DNA of 64,000 nucleotides, from NCBI GenBank assembly GCA_012032285.1, contig JAAURJ010000005.1, positions 35,380 to 99,379 of the forward strand. The letters are read 5' to 3'. Under the pieces are notes generated by a model that was given only the letters and a program-made list of their open reading frames with translations, was not told where the DNA came from and searched no databases. The translations under genes were made by a program, and so were the position numbers. Below are positions 18,897 through 28,152 of this stretch, piece after piece. The first letter of the stretch is position 1, and every line of letters begins with the position of its first letter. Source of the DNA: Sphingomonadales bacterium (GTDB lineage Bacteria > Pseudomonadota > Alphaproteobacteria > Sphingomonadales > Sphingomonadaceae).

Positions 18897-18930
18897 GAAA
18901 AAAGCCTTATAATGCAGCCAGAGAAAAAAG

Positions 18931-18962
18931 CAAAAAGGGCCGGTACAAAAGACCCGGCCCTT
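18931..18962 (-). terminator. terminator of the GlsB/YeaQ gene
   Basis: Perfect arms gggccgg (18937-18943) and ccggccc (18954-18960); on the minus strand the hairpin is followed by five T. It lies about 30 bp after the stop of the stress-protein gene. Confidence 0.85.
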
Positions 18963-18992
18963 GCCAAAATTAAGCAATTGCAAACCTGTGGT

Positions 18993-19265
18993 TTAACGCA
19001 CGGTGCCGCGCTTGATCAGGTTGACTACGCCAAGAAGCACCACCGCACCAATGAACGAAGTTAACAATGTCATCGGGTCAAAGGCGCTATCGCGAAGCCG
19101 TCCGCCGCCCAGCAATCCGCCTAGGAAAAAACGGCCGATGATCGAACCAATGCAGCCGACAATGACATTCATGATGATGCCCATATCGGCATCGCGGTTC
19201 ATTACCTTGCTGGCGAGCCAGCCCATTATACCGCCCATGACTAGGGCCAAAATCCAACCAATCAT
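18993..19265 (-). CDS. GlsB/YeaQ/YmgE-family stress-response membrane protein
   Basis: Small, very hydrophobic 90-residue protein of the transglycosylase-associated (DUF1328-like) family. Three membrane stretches are visible, with the conserved GWLASKVMNRDADMG loop, GCIGSIIGRFFLGGLLGGG segment and a last helix (FIGAVVLLGVVNLIKR). Members are induced by general stress in enterobacteria; the molecular role is unknown. A strong Shine-Dalgarno (aggaggagaag) precedes the ATG. It is monocistronic with its own terminator. Confidence 0.9.
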   Translation of the reverse strand: MIGWILALVMGGIMGWLASKVMNRDADMGIIMNVIVGCIGSIIGRFFLGGLLGGGRLRDSAFDPMTLLTSFIGAVVLLGVVNLIKRGTVR

Positions 19266-19404
19266 ATCTTCTCCTCCTGCTTGCTATATCATCAATACTA
19301 TACCCGAACTGTATTATGGGAGTAATACTATCATAGCCGCTTTGGAGCAGCTTGCCAAATCACAATATTTTTTCTGAATAATGCAAGCGACTGTGCATAA
19401 AGCA

Positions 19405-19437
19405 AAACCCCCGAAAGCCGAAGGCCAACGGGGGTTT
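19405..19437 (-). terminator. terminator downstream of sciP
   Basis: Nine-base arms aaacccccg (19405-19413) and cgggggttt (19429-19437). Read on the minus strand the stem runs into a T-rich stretch, 28 bp after the sciP stop codon. Confidence 0.85.
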
Positions 19438-19464
19438 GACATGATCACTAACGAAGGTTTTGTG

Positions 19465-19764
19465 TCAGTATTTTTGCTGCCGCTCATAAAGATCGCGGTA
19501 ATGTTGGATCCGCGTCACACGAAGGCCCGCCATTCCCGAACGGTCCACGGCACGCTGCCATGAAGCAAATTCTTCCAGCGTCAGATCATACCGTTCGCAC
19601 GCATCGTTAATGGTCAGCAACCCGCCATTAACAGCTGCGACCACTTCCGCTTTACGGCGCACAACCCAGCGGGTGGTCCCTGCGGGCGGAAGGCTATCCA
19701 ATGTTAAAGCTTCCCCAAGGGGGCCAATAACCTTTGCCGGGCGGATTTTTTGGTTTTCTATCAT
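19465..19764 (-). CDS. sciP: SciP-family CtrA-inhibitory regulator (DUF1153)
   Basis: In Caulobacter SciP binds the master regulator CtrA and represses CtrA-activated promoters in swarmer cells. This 99-residue protein matches the family throughout: VIGPLGEALTL, TTRWVVRRKAEVVAAVNGGLL, a helix-turn-helix with ACERYDLTLEEF, and the C-terminal GLRVTRIQHYRD. The family is restricted to alphaproteobacteria. The start codon overlaps the stop of the upstream unknown gene (ATGA), implying translational coupling. Confidence 0.94.
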   Translation of the reverse strand: MIENQKIRPAKVIGPLGEALTLDSLPPAGTTRWVVRRKAEVVAAVNGGLLTINDACERYDLTLEEFASWQRAVDRSGMAGLRVTRIQHYRDLYERQQKY

Positions 19765-20161
19765 GTTATCCTCGATTTTATTGCCCCGGTGATTGCCTGT
19801 TGTTCAGGCGTGATTTGTTTTAACGCAGCCGCTTTTCCATTGCCTAAACCGTCTTGGTAAATGCCTTGGTCATAATTGGCCGAATCCTGATATTCCGGAA
19901 GATCCTGTGGAAAAATGCGCCATATGGCCCTATAGCTGCGTCCTGCGGTTGCAACTTCGCGGCGAAATACCGGATGCGCTGTGTCATTCCGTCGCCAAAG
20001 ACAGTGGGTCGCGCGATAGATTCGCGTGAATTGGCCAGCATTAACAGCGCCGTAGGGCTTGTGCCCTGCCGCGATATCGCCTTTGAGATCAGCGCACGAA
20101 AATCTGGCCGCGCAGAAGGCGTGACTGTAAATTCGTTCAAATGGGGAAAACTCATTTCCAT
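19761..20161 (-). CDS. unknown conserved-looking protein coupled to sciP (frameshifted)
   Basis: I do not recognise the family. The first frame starts at ATG 20161 (or 20155) and encodes NEFTVTPSARPDFRALI... up to GPYGAFF. The rest (PQDLPEYQDSANYDQGIYQ ... QAITGAIKSR) lies in another frame and runs to a TGA at 19761-19763 that overlaps the sciP start. Adding one base to the five-base run at 19911-19915 joins them into 133 residues, and the joined frame is a multiple of three. The N-terminal half is helical and Ala/Arg-rich, the C-terminal half acidic and Gln-rich. No signal peptide or membrane segment is seen. Coupling suggests a link to SciP function. Confidence 0.55.
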
Positions 20162-20314
20162 GAGGTCATCCCTACATAGCATCCTTAAATGATGGGTAAA
20201 GGAGGTCTTCACCCAATATTAGGTCAGGTTAACGCCGGTTATCATTTTGGAGCCGCTTTTGTTTCATTATGAGAATGGACAACGCAAAACTGGCATTTCC
20301 GGTAAATAATCCCT

Positions 20315-21457
20315 ATGGGGCATTCCAATATGGACCATAAAAATTATTCAGAAAGCTTCCAATTGGGAGCAAATTTATCCGGCAAGCGAATCGTTGTGGC
20401 CATGTCTGGCGGGGTTGATTCGTCTGTTGTGGCGGCCATGGCGGCCAGCACGGGCGCGGAAACCATCGGCGTAACGCTGCAACTTTATGATCATGGCAGC
20501 GCGGTGAAACGGGCCGGGGCCTGCTGCGCCGGGCAGGATATACGCGACGCCCGCGCGGTCGCGGACAAATTGGGCATTGCCCATTATGTGTTCGACCATG
20601 AAAGCCAATTTCGCGAATCTGTGATCGACCATTTCGCCGATGAATATATGGCGGGACGCACGCCCATCCCGTGCGTGAGGTGCAATATGGGGGTGAAATT
20701 TACGGATCTGTTCCGGTTGGCAAAAGAATTGGGAGCAGACTGTCTTGCCACAGGCCATTATGTCCGCCGGGTCGAAGGGGCGGCGGGCGCAGAGCTGCAC
20801 CGCGCCTTTGACCCCGCACGCGACCAAAGCTATTTCCTGTTTGCCACCACACAGGATCAGCTTAACTATCTGCGCTTTCCCTTAGGCGGCCTTCCCAAGC
20901 CGCAAGTGCGAGAAATTGCGGAGCAGCTTGGCCTCATCGTTGCGAACAAACCCGATAGCCAGGATATATGTTTCGTTCCCGACGGCGATTATGCCAGCGT
21001 TGTGCGCAAAATTCGCCCCGAAGCTGATAGCGGCGGGGAGATTGTTCATATAGACGGCCGCGTGCTGGGCGAGCATAAAGGGTTGATCCATTATACCGTT
21101 GGTCAGCGAAAGGGGCTGGAACTGGGCGGGCAACCGGTGCCTTTATATGTTATCCGGCTTGATGCGGAGAAGCGGCAGGTGATTGTCGGCCCACGGACGG
21201 CGCTTGCGGTGAAGGCGGCGCGGATTGCTGATGGCAATTGGCTGGGCGATGTGCAAGGCCGCCCGCTGCTAGCCAAGGTGCGGTCCATGGCAAAGCCGGT
21301 TGCGGCGCATATGGAAGGCGAATGGCTGCGCTTCGATATAGCAGAACAGGGCGTTGCGCCGGGGCAAGCAGCGGTGTTTTATGACGGCGACCGCGTGCTG
21401 GGCGGCGGATGGATTGAAGAAACAGAGGCAGTGGAGATGGATTTGACGATGGCCTAG
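20315..21457 (+). CDS. mnmA: tRNA 2-thiouridine(34) synthase
   Basis: Adenylates and thiolates U34 of tRNA-Lys, -Glu and -Gln in the cytoplasm. The PP-loop motif [10 protein letters not shown] is near residue 30, the catalytic cysteines are in the PCVRCN and DICFVP segments, and the GHYVRR and DQSYFLF blocks are conserved. The length of 380 matches the family. The annotated ATG has little ribosome-binding sequence; ATG at 20330 is an alternative. The window's tRNA-Gln is of the CTG type, which is not the usual MnmA substrate. Confidence 0.95.
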   Translation: MGHSNMDHKNYSESFQLGANLSGKRIVVAMSGGVDSSVVAAMAASTGAETIGVTLQLYDHGSAVKRAGACCAGQDIRDARAVADKLGIAHYVFDHESQFRESVIDHFADEYMAGRTPIPCVRCNMGVKFTDLFRLAKELGADCLATGHYVRRVEGAAGAELHRAFDPARDQSYFLFATTQDQLNYLRFPLGGLPKPQVREIAEQLGLIVANKPDSQDICFVPDGDYASVVRKIRPEADSGGEIVHIDGRVLGEHKGLIHYTVGQRKGLELGGQPVPLYVIRLDAEKRQVIVGPRTALAVKAARIADGNWLGDVQGRPLLAKVRSMAKPVAAHMEGEWLRFDIAEQGVAPGQAAVFYDGDRVLGGGWIEETEAVEMDLTMA

Positions 21458-21465
21458 GCCATTTA

Positions 21466-21483
21466 TAGGTCCTTACCCTAAAG
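21466..21483. repeat. dispersed motif, copy 3 (variant)
   Basis: TAGGTCCTTACCCTAAAG, directly after the mnmA stop and overlapping the stop of the convergent small gene. One base differs in the core from the copies at 12638, 18881 and 24602. Confidence 0.5.
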
Positions 21484-21852
21484 GGCTTTCATCTCTTCGG
21501 CATTGAGGTTCAGGCAGCCGAAACTCCCCCTTTTTTCCGCAACAGATTTGGCCAGAAATGTCACGCTGGCGGTGACGCGCTGTTTTTCGGGATCATCGCT
21601 CACCGCGATCATCTCCATGCCGGGTTCGAAATCCTTTTTGCAATCCTCCAGACTGCGGCCCTCAATATAACGGCAAGAACAGGCGATATGCGCGGCATAG
21701 GCGGTGCCGACGGCGGCATTGCCCTTCAAATCCTTATAGTTATAGGCGGTCCATAGTGCGGCCAATAGCATTATCGCGGCGGCCATATAGGCGGCAATCC
21801 TTTTTTTGCTCATTGACGTTTTTGCAGGTGCTTGTGAAGTTGCAGTTGCCAT
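21478..21852 (-). CDS. small single-pass membrane protein with conserved cysteines, unknown function
   Basis: A protein of about 124 residues with an N-terminal cytoplasmic segment, one membrane helix (IAAYMAAAIMLLAALWTAYNY) and a periplasmic domain with four cysteines (IACSCRYIEG, LEDCKKD, FGCLNL), suited to disulfides. I do not recognise the family. The start at ATG 21852 avoids overlap with the divergent hydrolase gene; the frame is open to 21900. It lies back to back with the serine hydrolase and may share its promoter region. Confidence 0.65.
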   Translation of the reverse strand: MATATSQAPAKTSMSKKRIAAYMAAAIMLLAALWTAYNYKDLKGNAAVGTAYAAHIACSCRYIEGRSLEDCKKDFEPGMEMIAVSDDPEKQRVTASVTFLAKSVAEKRGSFGCLNLNAEEMKAL

Positions 21853-21882
21853 AGGGGCCCTATCTGGTGCATCGAGTGAGCC

Positions 21883-23046
21883 ATGCCTACGAAGAAACAC
21901 ACCCTGACTGCAACCGCTTTTTCGCTTTTATCGGCGGCTCTTTTGTCCTCATGCGGCAATAGCGAGCCGCAGGCAAAGCCGGATAGCGTGCAAAATGGCG
22001 CTGATTATGTCGCAAATTATGCTGGTGACGCCGCTGTCAGTAAGCAGACTTTGGAAAAGGCGCTAGCCCCCTTTTTTGAAGATCCGGCGCTTTCCGAAAC
22101 CCGCGCGGTGTTGGTTATGCATGGCGGCAGGATCGTTGCCGAACGCTATGCGCCTGGATATGGCCCGGACAGTAAGCTGATCAGCTGGTCGATGGCGAAA
22201 ACCGTGACCGCGACGTTGATGGGGTTGATGATCGCCGATGGCCGTTTGGCATTGGACGAACCAGCGCCGGTTGCTGAATGGCAACAAACCAATGATCCGC
22301 GCAGCAAAATCACCATCCGCCATTTATTGTATATGTCATCGGGCCTTGACCATACCGAAGCGGTGGAGCCGGGTAATCCTGAACCCATATATGAAACCGA
22401 CACGCCGCGAATGTTGTTTCTTGATGGCCGCGAAAATGTTGCTCGCTACGCCGAAACTCGCCCGATGGAAGCTAAAGCAGGCGAGAAATTCGAATATAGC
22501 AGTGCGACGTCGAATATTTTGGCCGATATTATGACAAGGTCGCTAACCAGCAGCAAAGATCCGGCGGTGCGCCGCGATGCAATGCTGGAATATGCAAAGG
22601 GCCGCCTGTTCGATCCGCTAGGAATGGACAGCATGACCCCTGAATTTGATCGTGCAGGAACCATGCTAGGCGGCAGCATGATGCACGCCACGGCGCGCGA
22701 TTGGGCAAAGCTGGGTGAATTTTTGCGCAATAATGGTTCGGTTCAAGGGGCACAGCTTTTGCCGACCAGTTGGACACGATTTATGCGCTCATCCAGTCCG
22801 AATGATCCGGCCTATGGCGGGCATATCTGGTTGAATAAAAAACGCCCGGAGGGGCGCAATCAGGTGCTTTTCCCCGACCGTGCTTCATCCGATGTCTTTG
22901 CACTGCTCGGCCATCTGGGACAGAATGTCGTGGTGTCGCCGCAGCAAAAGCTGACTATCGTGCGCCTTGGCAAAACCGCAAATGACAAGATGGATCCGGT
23001 CAATGACCAGATTGCCCGGGTGATTAACCTGTTCCCGAAAGGGTGA
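21883..23046 (+). CDS. serine hydrolase lipoprotein, beta-lactamase class C / NylB-like family
   Basis: Penicillin-binding-protein-fold hydrolase of 387 residues. The signal peptide ends in the lipobox LLSSCG, placing it on the periplasmic side of a membrane. The catalytic SxxK is in SWSMAKTVTATLMG (about residue 107), with a Tyr motif (FEYSSATSN) near residue 205 and a C-terminal GHLGQNVVVSPQQKLTIVRLG stretch. The arrangement resembles 6-aminohexanoate-dimer hydrolases and esterases rather than true beta-lactamases. Natural substrate unknown. Confidence 0.88.
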   Translation: MPTKKHTLTATAFSLLSAALLSSCGNSEPQAKPDSVQNGADYVANYAGDAAVSKQTLEKALAPFFEDPALSETRAVLVMHGGRIVAERYAPGYGPDSKLISWSMAKTVTATLMGLMIADGRLALDEPAPVAEWQQTNDPRSKITIRHLLYMSSGLDHTEAVEPGNPEPIYETDTPRMLFLDGRENVARYAETRPMEAKAGEKFEYSSATSNILADIMTRSLTSSKDPAVRRDAMLEYAKGRLFDPLGMDSMTPEFDRAGTMLGGSMMHATARDWAKLGEFLRNNGSVQGAQLLPTSWTRFMRSSSPNDPAYGGHIWLNKKRPEGRNQVLFPDRASSDVFALLGHLGQNVVVSPQQKLTIVRLGKTANDKMDPVNDQIARVINLFPKG

Positions 23047-23055
23047 CTTTACGGC

Positions 23056-23331
23056 CTAAAGCTTCGCTACCGGGGCATCGTCGCCCAAATCTTCATACCA
23101 GGCTTCGACCGGACCTTTAAGCGTCAGCAGCATCGGACGGCCCCGGCGGTCAAGTGACTTGCCTGCCTGCACCTTGATCCAGCCTTCGGATATACAATAT
23201 TCCTCCACCGTGGTGCGCAGCTCACCCTTGAAACGGATACCAATTCCGCGAGCTAAGGCATCGGGATTATAATCATCGCTATGCGGATGGATGGACAGGC
23301 GGTCGGGCGGAATATCATGTGCGTCGGTCAT
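23056..23331 (-). CDS. DUF3297 family protein
   Basis: A 91-residue soluble protein matching DUF3297 (PPDRLSIHPHSDDYNP, GIGIRFKGELRTTVEEYCISEGWI, GKSLDRRGRPM). Function unknown. ATG 23331 is the likely start; the longer frame to 23367 adds twelve unconserved residues. Convergent with the serine hydrolase (9 bp apart) and divergent from the flavoprotein. Confidence 0.88.
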   Translation of the reverse strand: MTDAHDIPPDRLSIHPHSDDYNPDALARGIGIRFKGELRTTVEEYCISEGWIKVQAGKSLDRRGRPMLLTLKGPVEAWYEDLGDDAPVAKL

Positions 23332-23396
23332 AAATGCGCCTGTGCCGGAAAGTTTTGATGCTGGCAATAGGTTAAGCGTGGTGGCATGGCGGTTTG

Positions 23397-24604
23397 ATGG
23401 TTAGTCATGATTATGATGCGGTTATATTGGGAGCAGGCGGGGCAGGGTTGATGTGCGCGGCCATCGCCGGACAGCGCGGACGCCGCGTGCTGGTGATTGA
23501 CCATGCCGATGCGCCTGGCAAAAAATTCTTATCTCGGGCGGCGGCCGGTGCAATTTCACCAATGTAAATGCATATGGTCCCTATATCGCAGAACGCTATA
23601 TCTCGGCCAATCCGCATTTTGCCCGCTCCGCAATGGACCGGTTCACCCCCGCCGATTTTATCGCCATGGTGCAAGCGCATGGCATTGCCTATCATGAAAA
23701 AACGCTGGGGCAGCTATTTTGTGATGGCAGTGCGCGGCAAATTGTCGCGATGCTATTGTCCGAATGTGACAGGGCCGCAGCACAGGGCGGTCACGTCGCT
23801 ATCGCTCTTTCCTCCCCGATCAGCAGTGTCAGCCATTCAGATGGCCGCTATCATGTCCGCTATGGCCATGATAAGCAGGCAAATGCGCCATCGCTGGTGA
23901 TCGCTACCGGCGGGCCAAGCATTCCCAAAATGGGGGCAAGTGGTTTTGCCTATGACCTGGCCCGGCAATTCGGGCTGAAGATTGTAGAGCCGCGTCCGGC
24001 GCTGGTCCCGCTGACTCTGGGCGGGGCAGATGTGATGCTGCGCCAGTTATCGGGCGTGTCGGCGGATGTAGAGGTCCGCTGCGGCAAGACTCGATTCCGC
24101 GAGGCGGCGCTGCTGACGCATAAGGGGTTAAGCGGTCCTGCTATCTTGCAAATTTCGAGTTATTGGCGCCATGGGCAGGAAATAGCCATCGACTTTTTGC
24201 CCGATGAAGCGCCCGGTTGGCTGGGCGCAATGAAGCGCGAAAAACCGCGCGGGAATATAAAGGGTGCGCTGAGCCTCCATCTTTCGGCCCGGCTTGCCGA
24301 GATGTTGGCGGAGCAAATAAGGCTGCTGGGCAATTTGGCCGATCTTCCTGACCGAAAGTTGAACGAAGCTGAAGCCAGCCTTGCGGATTGGCGATTCCTG
24401 CCCAATGGCACCGAAGGTTTTGGCAAGGCAGAGGTGACCGCAGGAGGTATTGCCACCGACGGGCTTTCACAAAAAACGATGGAGGCCCGCGAAATACCGG
24501 GCCTGTTCGTAATCGGTGAAGCGGTGGATGTCACCGGTTGGCTTGGCGGCTATAATTTCCAATGGGCATGGGCCAGCGGCGTTGCCGCCGGGCAAGCAGT
24601 TTAG
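23397..24604 (+). CDS. BaiN/HI0933-like NAD(P)/FAD-dependent oxidoreductase (frameshifted)
   Basis: Flavoprotein of the HI0933/YhiN/BaiN family. The N-terminal FAD motif ILGAGGAGLMCAAIAG is read from ATG 23397, but this frame ends at 23567. The frame encoding ISGGGRCNFTN, a diagnostic family block, and the remainder to 24604 is offset by one base. Adding an A to the run at 23520-23525 restores PGKKILISGGGRCNF. The C-terminal half has LSGPAILQISSYW and the FAD-binding VDVTGWLGGYNFQWAWASG. Physiological substrate unknown. Confidence 0.85.
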
Positions 24605-24617
24605 GGGCCTGACCCTA
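24602..24617. repeat. dispersed motif, copy 4 (TAGGGGCCTGACCCTA)
   Basis: Identical to the copy at 12638 and overlapping the stop codon of the flavoprotein gene. Confidence 0.6.
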
Positions 24618-24630
24618 GGCCTATCTCTCT

Positions 24631-26213
24631 CTATTTCAAACTCGCTGTATCAATAAAGACAGGAGCCGACGGGCCAAGCGGTATGTCTGTAGCAACCCAG
24701 CCTACTACCAAAGCTATTCCGGCGGCGAGCATCCATAGCGAATAGGGGATCATCATCGCGGTGAGCGATCCGATGCCGAAATCCTTTACCCAGCGTTGGC
24801 AAAAAACAAGGATTAGCGGGAAATAGACCATCAACGGCGTGATGATATTGGTTGCGCTGTCGCCGACGCGGTAGGCAGCGGTGGTCATTTCGGCGCTTAC
24901 ACCCAATAGCATAAGCATTGGCACCAGCACTGGCGCGAGCAAGGCCCATTTGGCACTGGCCGAGCCGATAAACAGGTTCATCGCGGCGGTAAACAGCACA
25001 ACAATCGCCAGCAATAGCGGGTAAGGCAGGTCAAGCGTGCGCAGCGCATCGGCCCCATGAACCGCGGTGATCAGGCCAAGGTTGGACCAGTTGAACATAG
25101 CAACAAAATGCGACACGACAAAAGCGAGGACAAGGAAATAGGCCATATCGCCCATCGCATCCGACATCATCTTTACCAAATCGCGGTGATTTTTGATATT
25201 GCCGACCGCGCGGCCATAGGCCCAACCGGCAAGCACGAACAGGATGAAGAATGCCGCGACGAGAGAGCGGTAAAACGGCGTAAACTGCGCCTCTGACGCT
25301 GCGCTTTCATCAATCAGCGGCGTGCCGGGTCCAAAGGTCATAAAAAGCCACAGCGCGGTCACCGCCAGCAAGGCGATGCCAGCATGGCGCAGACCGCGGC
25401 GTTCGGTTTCGTTGAGTTCACCTGCAATATCGGTATCGCCCGATTGGTGCATCGTTCCGGCTGCGTTGTCATAGCTGCCGAGCTGTGGTTCGATCACCCG
25501 GTCAGTGACATACCAGATGACGGGCAGGAAAATCACTGTCATGCCGATAATGAAATACCAATTTCCGGCGATATTGGCTTGCCAGTCAGGGAAAACCGTA
25601 TTGGCCGATGCCTGCGTTATCCCAAAAAGCAGCGCATCCAATTGTCCAGGAAACAGGTTGGCCGAAAAACCGCCCGATACAGCGGCAAAGGCAGCGGCGA
25701 TCCCGGCAACCGGATGGCGTCCGGCGGCGGCATAAATAACACCGGCCAATGGGATGAGGACAACATAGGCTGCATCCGCTGCTAAATTGCCCAGCATGGC
25801 GACCAGAGCGACAATCGGCGTCAGCAGATATTTGGGTGCATTGGCAACTCCGGCCCGCATTGCCGTGCCAAAAAGCCCGGTGCGTTCCGCAACGCCCGCG
25901 CCCAGCATGACCACCAAAACATAACCAAGCGGATGGAAATGGGTAAATGTCGCAGGCATTTCTACCCATAGTTTTGGATATTATCGGGCGATAACAGGCT
26001 GGTCGCTGCAATCACGGTTTTGGCTCCGCTATCGGGGTCCACCTCGGTCGGATGCACCGCGGACCAGCCCAGCATCGCCGCAACCACGGACACAGCAACG
26101 ATTGCTGCGATCAGATAAAGGAACAGGAACACCGGATCGGGCAGTTTATTGCCGGTGCGTTCAATCCATCCCAATATCCGTCCTTGCTTGCGGGGCTGTG
26201 CCATAGCGGTCAT
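24631..26213 (-). CDS. AbgT-family transporter (frameshifted)
   Basis: Inner-membrane transporter of the AbgT family, whose members import p-aminobenzoyl-glutamate or export sulfonamides using the proton gradient. The N-terminal 83 residues (WIERTGNKLPDPVFLFLYLIA with TM1) end at a stop at 25962. The remaining 442 residues carry TMs 2 onward, including PLGYVLVVMLGAGVAERTGL, SASAKWALLAPVLVPM and the VGDSATNIITPLMVYFPLI signature. One additional base in the four-base run at 25972-25975 joins them as DNIQKLWVEMPATFTHFHPLG, which is the family sequence. About 526 residues after repair. Confidence 0.88.
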
Positions 26214-26301
26214 GCGCGAAATATCCTGATCAATTTATGTTGCTTTGTTACAAGCTAACCTAATGATCATTGCCGCTGGGTCAACCGCCTTATATCCAAA
26301 G

Positions 26302-27987
26302 CTATTCGCAGCTTGACCGCTCCGACGCATCGAGATCGAGGCAGCGACCGTCAAACGCGCCATCCTCCACCGGCAAATGGATCAGCGCGGCGAGCGTTGG
26401 CGCAATGTCCACCGTGCTAACCGATAGCGGCTGTTCAAAACGCGCCATGCCAGTGCGCCAGAACAATATCGGCACGCGCCTGTCATAATCCCAAATACTA
26501 CCATGTGTGGCGACATAGCCGCGATTTGTATCGGGTATAGGCGTGATCCGGGGTTTGAGCGCAACATAGAAATCGCCAGAGCGGCCCGCGTGAAATGTCG
26601 CGCGAGCGCGTTCGATTAGGCTCCAGCTTTCGGGCGGGGTGCCCGCTGCTGGAATTTTGGCGGTAAGCAGCTCTGTCCGCGAAAAGGCTGCGGCCACCAT
26701 CGGATGTGCCCGGTAAGCGGCGAGCGCTTCGCTCAGCACTTTTGCCTTTGTCTTAGCGTCCAGATCCTTATCGATCCATATATCGCCAATGCCCCGGCTG
26801 TTGAGCGGTTGTTTGGCAAGCTTCAGCTTGGCCGCAATCTGTGCGCCTATGGCTTCTGGTGCAACACTGGCTGTGATGCGCTGTGCTTCGGGTATGGCAA
26901 GGCTGCGGAGCCGTTCGGGCAGGTCATGACCGCCATGGTCCGCGGTCAGCACAACGGCATAGTTGGTGCCTTTCGCGTCCAGCGCCTTGAAAAACAAATC
27001 CAGGCTAGTGTCCAGTGCCAGCAGGTTGATGCACATTTCGCTGCCCGATGTGCCATAGCTGTGACCGATATAATCAGTTGCCGACGCGCCAATGCTAATC
27101 AAGTCGGTGGCGGCGCCCTGACCCAGTTTCATATCGGCAATCAAATCTGCCGCCAGATTGAAAATCTCCTTGTCAAAACTAGGGGAGGCGCGAAAGGCAC
27201 GGGCATCGCCAGCGGCCCTTTGAAAACGCCCTTCGCCAACGCTTTTTCCGTCACCGATAGGTATCGCACGGTTATGCGCAGCGCAAAAGCTAGGCAAATT
27301 TTCGGCCGCCGCACCATTGGCAATGGCGGCGCTCGTCCGTGCGTTGGCGCTGTTCACCGCAGCGGGAACCAAACGGCCCGCATAGCTTGTGAATTTCTTG
27401 CCGTCCCACCACCAAAGCTCGTCAACATCATGCCCGCCCATCATCACGGCTGCGCGGTCTTTCCCGGCGACAGAAACAACACGGGTTGCCCTATTGGCTT
27501 TCTTCATCCGCTCACCCAGCGTCGGGACGAGCAAGTGGACAGCAGAGACGGTGTAATCATCAGAATTGGTTCCAGCTATGCTTTCATCCTCGGCGCAATA
27601 GATGGTTTTATCGTCACGCACGGTGTTCAAATCGATCCAGTCATTGGCGATAATTCCACTGCGTGCTGGATAAACGCCGGTCATTATCGTCGAATGGCCG
27701 GGGCAGGTTTCGGTCGCCGATTGCGCCTGATAACCCGATGGAAAAACTGCGCCATGCTGCAATCGTTTCAAACCGCCGGTAAATTCGGACCGATATTCGG
27801 CAAACAGGTCGGCGGAAAACTGGTCCACCGAAATGGCGATGATCAAACGCGGCGGTTCTGCTTCATTTGCCCCTGATGGAGACGGTTTTGCGCCGGTTCC
27901 ATTGGTATAAACCAAGGTTTGTGCATAGGCGGGAAGCGGAATTGTAGCGGTGATCAGGGACAGGACGGAAATCGCAGTGCGCAGCAT
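26302..27987 (-). CDS. secreted alkaline phosphatase family protein (PafA-like)
   Basis: Exported phosphomonoesterase of the type I phosphodiesterase / alkaline phosphatase superfamily. The signal peptide (MLRTAISVLSLITATIPLPAYA) argues for the start at 27987 rather than 28050. The metal site is built from SVDQFSADL, the nucleophile region ATETCPGHSTIMTG with a catalytic Thr, NDW, ATDYIGHSYG and TADHGGHD. PafA-like enzymes hydrolyse phosphate monoesters broadly. No Pho-box-like sequence is evident upstream. Confidence 0.88.
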   Translation of the reverse strand: MLRTAISVLSLITATIPLPAYAQTLVYTNGTGAKPSPSGANEAEPPRLIIAISVDQFSADLFAEYRSEFTGGLKRLQHGAVFPSGYQAQSATETCPGHSTIMTGVYPARSGIIANDWIDLNTVRDDKTIYCAEDESIAGTNSDDYTVSAVHLLVPTLGERMKKANRATRVVSVAGKDRAAVMMGGHDVDELWWWDGKKFTSYAGRLVPAAVNSANARTSAAIANGAAAENLPSFCAAHNRAIPIGDGKSVGEGRFQRAAGDARAFRASPSFDKEIFNLAADLIADMKLGQGAATDLISIGASATDYIGHSYGTSGSEMCINLLALDTSLDLFFKALDAKGTNYAVVLTADHGGHDLPERLRSLAIPEAQRITASVAPEAIGAQIAAKLKLAKQPLNSRGIGDIWIDKDLDAKTKAKVLSEALAAYRAHPMVAAAFSRTELLTAKIPAAGTPPESWSLIERARATFHAGRSGDFYVALKPRITPIPDTNRGYVATHGSIWDYDRRVPILFWRTGMARFEQPLSVSTVDIAPTLAALIHLPVEDGAFDGRCLDLDASERSSCE

Positions 27988-28152
27988 AACTAGCCTCTTG
28001 GTTGAAAACAGCCCAAGCATAGACAAGCCGCCGCAAAATGGCAGCCTCAATTTTGAAGAATTATGTCACAAGATAAACAAAGCAAGCTATAGTCCTGCCC
28101 AGCGCTGCACAAGGTGCAGCAAAGGGCAGGCACACAGTTATAAAGTGATCGT

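Noticed and set aside
21883..23046. True class C beta-lactamase (resistance gene)
   Set aside because: SxxK and Tyr motifs fit the wider serine hydrolase family, but the lipoprotein signal and C-terminal region are closer to NylB/esterase-like members.
26704..27876. 390-codon open frame on the plus strand
   Set aside because: Antisense to the PafA-like phosphatase, low-complexity and Cys/His-rich as expected for a shadow frame.
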